From the NCBI GenBank assembly GCA_947259995.1, contig CAMYOK010000002.1, positions 598,881 to 662,880 on the forward strand: DNA of 64,000 nucleotides, in the 5' to 3' direction. The position numbers and the translations under genes were made by a program. This document shows positions 61,662 through 64,000 of this stretch, piece after piece (the first letter of the stretch is position 1; every line of letters starts with the position of its first letter). Below the pieces are notes generated by a model, which saw only the letters and a list, made by a program, of their open reading frames with translations, was not told where the DNA came from and searched no databases. This DNA is from an uncultured Pseudomonadales bacterium. Lineage in GTDB: Bacteria > Pseudomonadota > Gammaproteobacteria > Pseudomonadales > Pseudohongiellaceae.

Positions 61662-63233
61662 TTATATCAGAACAATTTCTATCGTATTTTTCGCGCCGAG
61701 CTTCTCAAGAAAGCGGCGTTGTTTCTCATTGATTATTAATGTCAAAGTATTGTCTTTACTCGCCATATTATTCGCTTCGCGATTGAAAAAATCGACAGCC
61801 GATTGGTCGATATGCGTGGTGTACTGCAGATCAACGGTAAGATTTTTCCCTGCCGCATTCTGAAACCGCTCAGTCAAATGTGATACCGAAGCATAAAACA
61901 ATGCGCCTTTTACTTTTAACACAGAGCCTGCATTGCTCTGCTCTTCTTTAATATCGAGCTGACTAATTCGAACGAGAAAAACGCTAACCGATAGAAAAAC
62001 AGCAATTTCGATTCCTATAGCAAGACCGAAAAACAATATGCCAATAAAGGTACACAGGTAAATCACTAGTTCAGAGCGCACCAAAGCATAATGGGTAATA
62101 TCTTGCCACTTGATCATATCCATACCCACAATGAACAAGGTTCCAGCCATTGCCGCCATCGGCATATAGGTCAATATCGGGCCTAAGAAAGTAATGAGTA
62201 TAAGAACAAAGACACCCGCCACAATCCCTGACAAGGGAGTCGTCGCACCAAGCCCCTGATTCACTTTAGTGCGATTAAAACTTCCTGAACCTGCAAACGC
62301 TGAAAAGAATGGAGCGAGAATACTGGACACCCCTTGAGCATACACCTCTTTGTCCAAATCGATATGCTGATCCGTTTCCATTTTCAACTCCCGCACAATC
62401 ACCAAAGACTGTGCCAATCCAATGAAAGCAATCGCAATGGCGTAGGGAATCAAATTCAAGCTAGTCATTAAGTACTCAATATTCACGGTAGGAATGGCAA
62501 AGGGCAGCCACTCCAAAGGCATGCGCCCTAAATATTCTAGCTCTGTCTGTGTTTGAGGCCAGATGAACGCAACTAGCAAACCACAGACATAGCCCGCACA
62601 CACCGCAATGATGATGAAATAGCGCGGCGAAAAACGCCTGCTGACATACCCTGCAACGATGGTACAAACGCCAATCGCTAGGCTATAGGGGTTCACCAGA
62701 GAACCCGCATCACTAACAATGACGTAAATTTTTTCATAGAAAAATGTCGTCCTAAATGTCGATAGATCTAAGATACTGTCCAGCGAAGCCATGATTATTA
62801 AGAATCCAGCTCCTGCCGAAATACCTGAAATGGCCGCAGGCGAAAGGTACTGGAAGACTCGCGCGCCTCTGAGCAACCAAAACAGCAACTGAATAATTCC
62901 GACCATCATGCATAGTAGAAACACATAATCGATGTAAATAGGACTGCCCCGCCCGGCTAATGGCAGCACCGCCGTTCCTATTAGAATTGCCACGGCGGTG
63001 TTCGGCCCGCTCATCATCGAAGACGACCCTAGCAAGCTACTAAACAAAGTCACAAATATGGCACAGTACAAACCATACTCTGGCTGCAAACCTGCCAAAT
63101 AGGCATAGGTAATGCCCTGCGGTATAACGAGTATGGCCCCGACGAATCCGGCAAATATTTCCGTGCGCCAATTGCTGAGCTTATGGCCCCACGCAAAAGA
63201 AGGCGTCGCTTCTTTGAGAAGTTTGGCAATCAA
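61662..63233 (-). CDS. SulP-family anion transporter with STAS domain
   Basis: A 523-residue inner-membrane transporter of the SulP/SLC26 family that carries sulfate, bicarbonate or similar anions. The N-terminal motif is IFAGFVGAILVIPQGITYAYLAGLQPEYGLY, followed by SSMMSGPNTAVA, about twelve helices, and a C-terminal STAS domain (about residues 430-523; VDLQYTTHIDQSAVDFF). The start is TTG at 63233, overlapping the stop codon of the upstream cytochrome gene (TTGA); the ribosome-binding site is weak, so translation probably depends on the upstream gene. This coupling to a TsdA-like cytochrome suggests a sulfur oxyanion as substrate. Confidence 0.87.
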   Translation of the reverse strand: MIAKLLKEATPSFAWGHKLSNWRTEIFAGFVGAILVIPQGITYAYLAGLQPEYGLYCAIFVTLFSSLLGSSSMMSGPNTAVAILIGTAVLPLAGRGSPIYIDYVFLLCMMVGIIQLLFWLLRGARVFQYLSPAAISGISAGAGFLIIMASLDSILDLSTFRTTFFYEKIYVIVSDAGSLVNPYSLAIGVCTIVAGYVSRRFSPRYFIIIAVCAGYVCGLLVAFIWPQTQTELEYLGRMPLEWLPFAIPTVNIEYLMTSLNLIPYAIAIAFIGLAQSLVIVRELKMETDQHIDLDKEVYAQGVSSILAPFFSAFAGSGSFNRTKVNQGLGATTPLSGIVAGVFVLILITFLGPILTYMPMAAMAGTLFIVGMDMIKWQDITHYALVRSELVIYLCTFIGILFFGLAIGIEIAVFLSVSVFLVRISQLDIKEEQSNAGSVLKVKGALFYASVSHLTERFQNAAGKNLTVDLQYTTHIDQSAVDFFNREANNMASKDNTLTLIINEKQRRFLEKLGAKNTIEIVLI

Positions 63234-64000
63234 TTGATTAAGTGTTCCAGTAATTTGAGAAACTTGCTGTCATTAGGATCAGCAGGCCGGTATTGCAAAT
63301 TAAGATAGGCCGACACATCGAGCGCCTGTTGATGACTTAGAGACTTAGCATTGCCCAATGGCATATTGGCCCAGATAAACCCAGCTGCCATTTGAATTCC
63401 ATTCATCCCCGCGCCCTTATTATACGAGTCGCTACCCCATACGGCGGGCATCTCACCTAGGCCTTCGCCTTGCTGTCCGTGACAGTTTGCACACTGTGCA
63501 AGGTACACGGCGCGCCCATTCGCCGGATTAGGGTCATACCCGGTATCGGGCAAGGTTGGCACTCCACGACCTTCAGGCTCCGCTCCTAACACCTGCCCCT
63601 GGGACAAATAGGTGACATAGGCAGCGATCGCCAATACTTCGGGTGCGTCCTCTGTCGGCATGATGCCGTCCATGCTATACAAGAAGCATTCACGAATGCG
63701 AAGTCCGATACCGTTGCGTTTGCCATTTTTGGCACGCCACTTTGGATACATCCCCGCCACATTCAATGGCAGAGCGTCATTTTGTGTGCCTGCTTGTAAG
63801 TGGCAATTGCTACAGTTTAGGCTATTGCCCACATATCGACTGGCATGTTCTTGTGTATTGGTAACGATCTCGTAGCCATAAACGACATTGGAGTAGTAGT
63901 CATCGAGGAAGGGTTCATTAAGAAGTTGCGCAATGCTCGGTTGGGCTTGCTGCGCATGGCTTGCGGAGAGGGCAAGAGAGAACAACACTCCACACCTAAT
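63230..64000 (-). CDS. Diheme cytochrome c, TsdA-like (5' end cut by window)
   Basis: About 256 residues are visible; the frame is open to the window end, so the true start, probably a few codons upstream with the rest of the signal peptide (LFSLALSASHAQQA), is missing. Two c-heme sites are seen, CSNCH and CANCH. The first is in a context very like thiosulfate dehydrogenase TsdA: LNCSNCHLQAGTQ, then RIRECFLYSMDG, where the Cys could be the unusual axial ligand. The second heme is followed by FIWANMPLG with a Met. TsdA oxidises thiosulfate to tetrathionate, or works in reverse. Assignment to another SoxA-like cytochrome is possible. Confidence 0.75.
   Translation of the reverse strand: MRCGVLFSLALSASHAQQAQPSIAQLLNEPFLDDYYSNVVYGYEIVTNTQEHASRYVGNSLNCSNCHLQAGTQNDALPLNVAGMYPKWRAKNGKRNGIGLRIRECFLYSMDGIMPTEDAPEVLAIAAYVTYLSQGQVLGAEPEGRGVPTLPDTGYDPNPANGRAVYLAQCANCHGQQGEGLGEMPAVWGSDSYNKGAGMNGIQMAAGFIWANMPLGNAKSLSHQQALDVSAYLNLQYRPADPNDSKFLKLLEHLIN

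Noticed and set aside
1-64000. CRISPR array, rRNA operon, prophage or toxin-antitoxin pair
   Set aside because: No spaced identical repeats, rRNA sequence, phage structural genes or convincing two-gene toxin-antitoxin cassette were found on reading both strands.

Overview
The window looks like a chromosomal segment of a free-living, probably marine or aquatic, gammaproteobacterium. The RpoD C-terminus at the left edge is very close to the enterobacterial/pseudomonad type. The rest is typical of heterotrophs in this class: two large TonB-dependent receptors, many secreted hydrolases, and Tat-exported oxidoreductases. I cannot name the genus from the sequence alone. No rRNA, CRISPR array, integrase or complete insertion sequence was seen.

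Layout. 0-11 kb is ordinary chromosome: the end of rpoD, a secreted M20 peptidase, a CBM9/DUF5916 outer-membrane protein, an iorAB-type molybdenum hydroxylase pair, a KefB/KefC-type antiporter and alanine dehydrogenase. A CAU tRNA (probably tRNA-Ile2) follows at 11.2 kb. Directly behind it lies accessory DNA: a truncated IS6-family transposase and then a complete Pel exopolysaccharide operon (pelABCDEFG, 11.7-23.9 kb) ending in a galE/pelX-like epimerase. A 14-bp direct repeat starts in the CCA end of the tRNA and recurs at 24.94 kb, just past galE, so the Pel block may be an island inserted at the tRNA.

25-38.8 kb is mixed: a membrane XRE regulator coupled to a beta-lactamase-fold hydrolase, a TPR protein, an M24 peptidase, two unknown membrane/secreted proteins, and a stretch of decayed genes around 31.2-31.7 kb. 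A MASE-like/degenerate GGDEF/EAL phosphodiesterase, divergent from a LysR regulator, comes next, followed by an MscS channel, a DUF885 lipoprotein and a META lipoprotein.

38.9-50.1 kb is visibly more AT-rich and reads as one functional locus. It holds a TonB-dependent receptor, a secreted protein joining a c-heme to a type II copper monooxygenase-like region, a secreted unknown, a Tat-exported gluconate-dehydrogenase-subunit-3-like protein and a GMC flavin oxidoreductase, all in one direction. A 7-TM AraC regulator lies upstream, with a divergent CopC-like protein and a PEBP-family protein. I infer uptake followed by periplasmic copper-dependent hydroxylation and flavin oxidation of an unknown substrate. 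This is the best candidate here for an undescribed system.

50.4-60.4 kb carries a PQQ-type sugar dehydrogenase, a WaaE-like glycosyltransferase, a second TonB-dependent receptor, a 2OG-Fe(II) oxygenase and a 1003-residue RTX/VCBS repeat protein. 60.4-64 kb, on the minus strand, holds a TsdA-like diheme cytochrome c (cut by the window end), a SulP transporter, a Tat-exported DsrE-like protein and a YHS-domain protein, which together suggest sulfur oxyanion metabolism.
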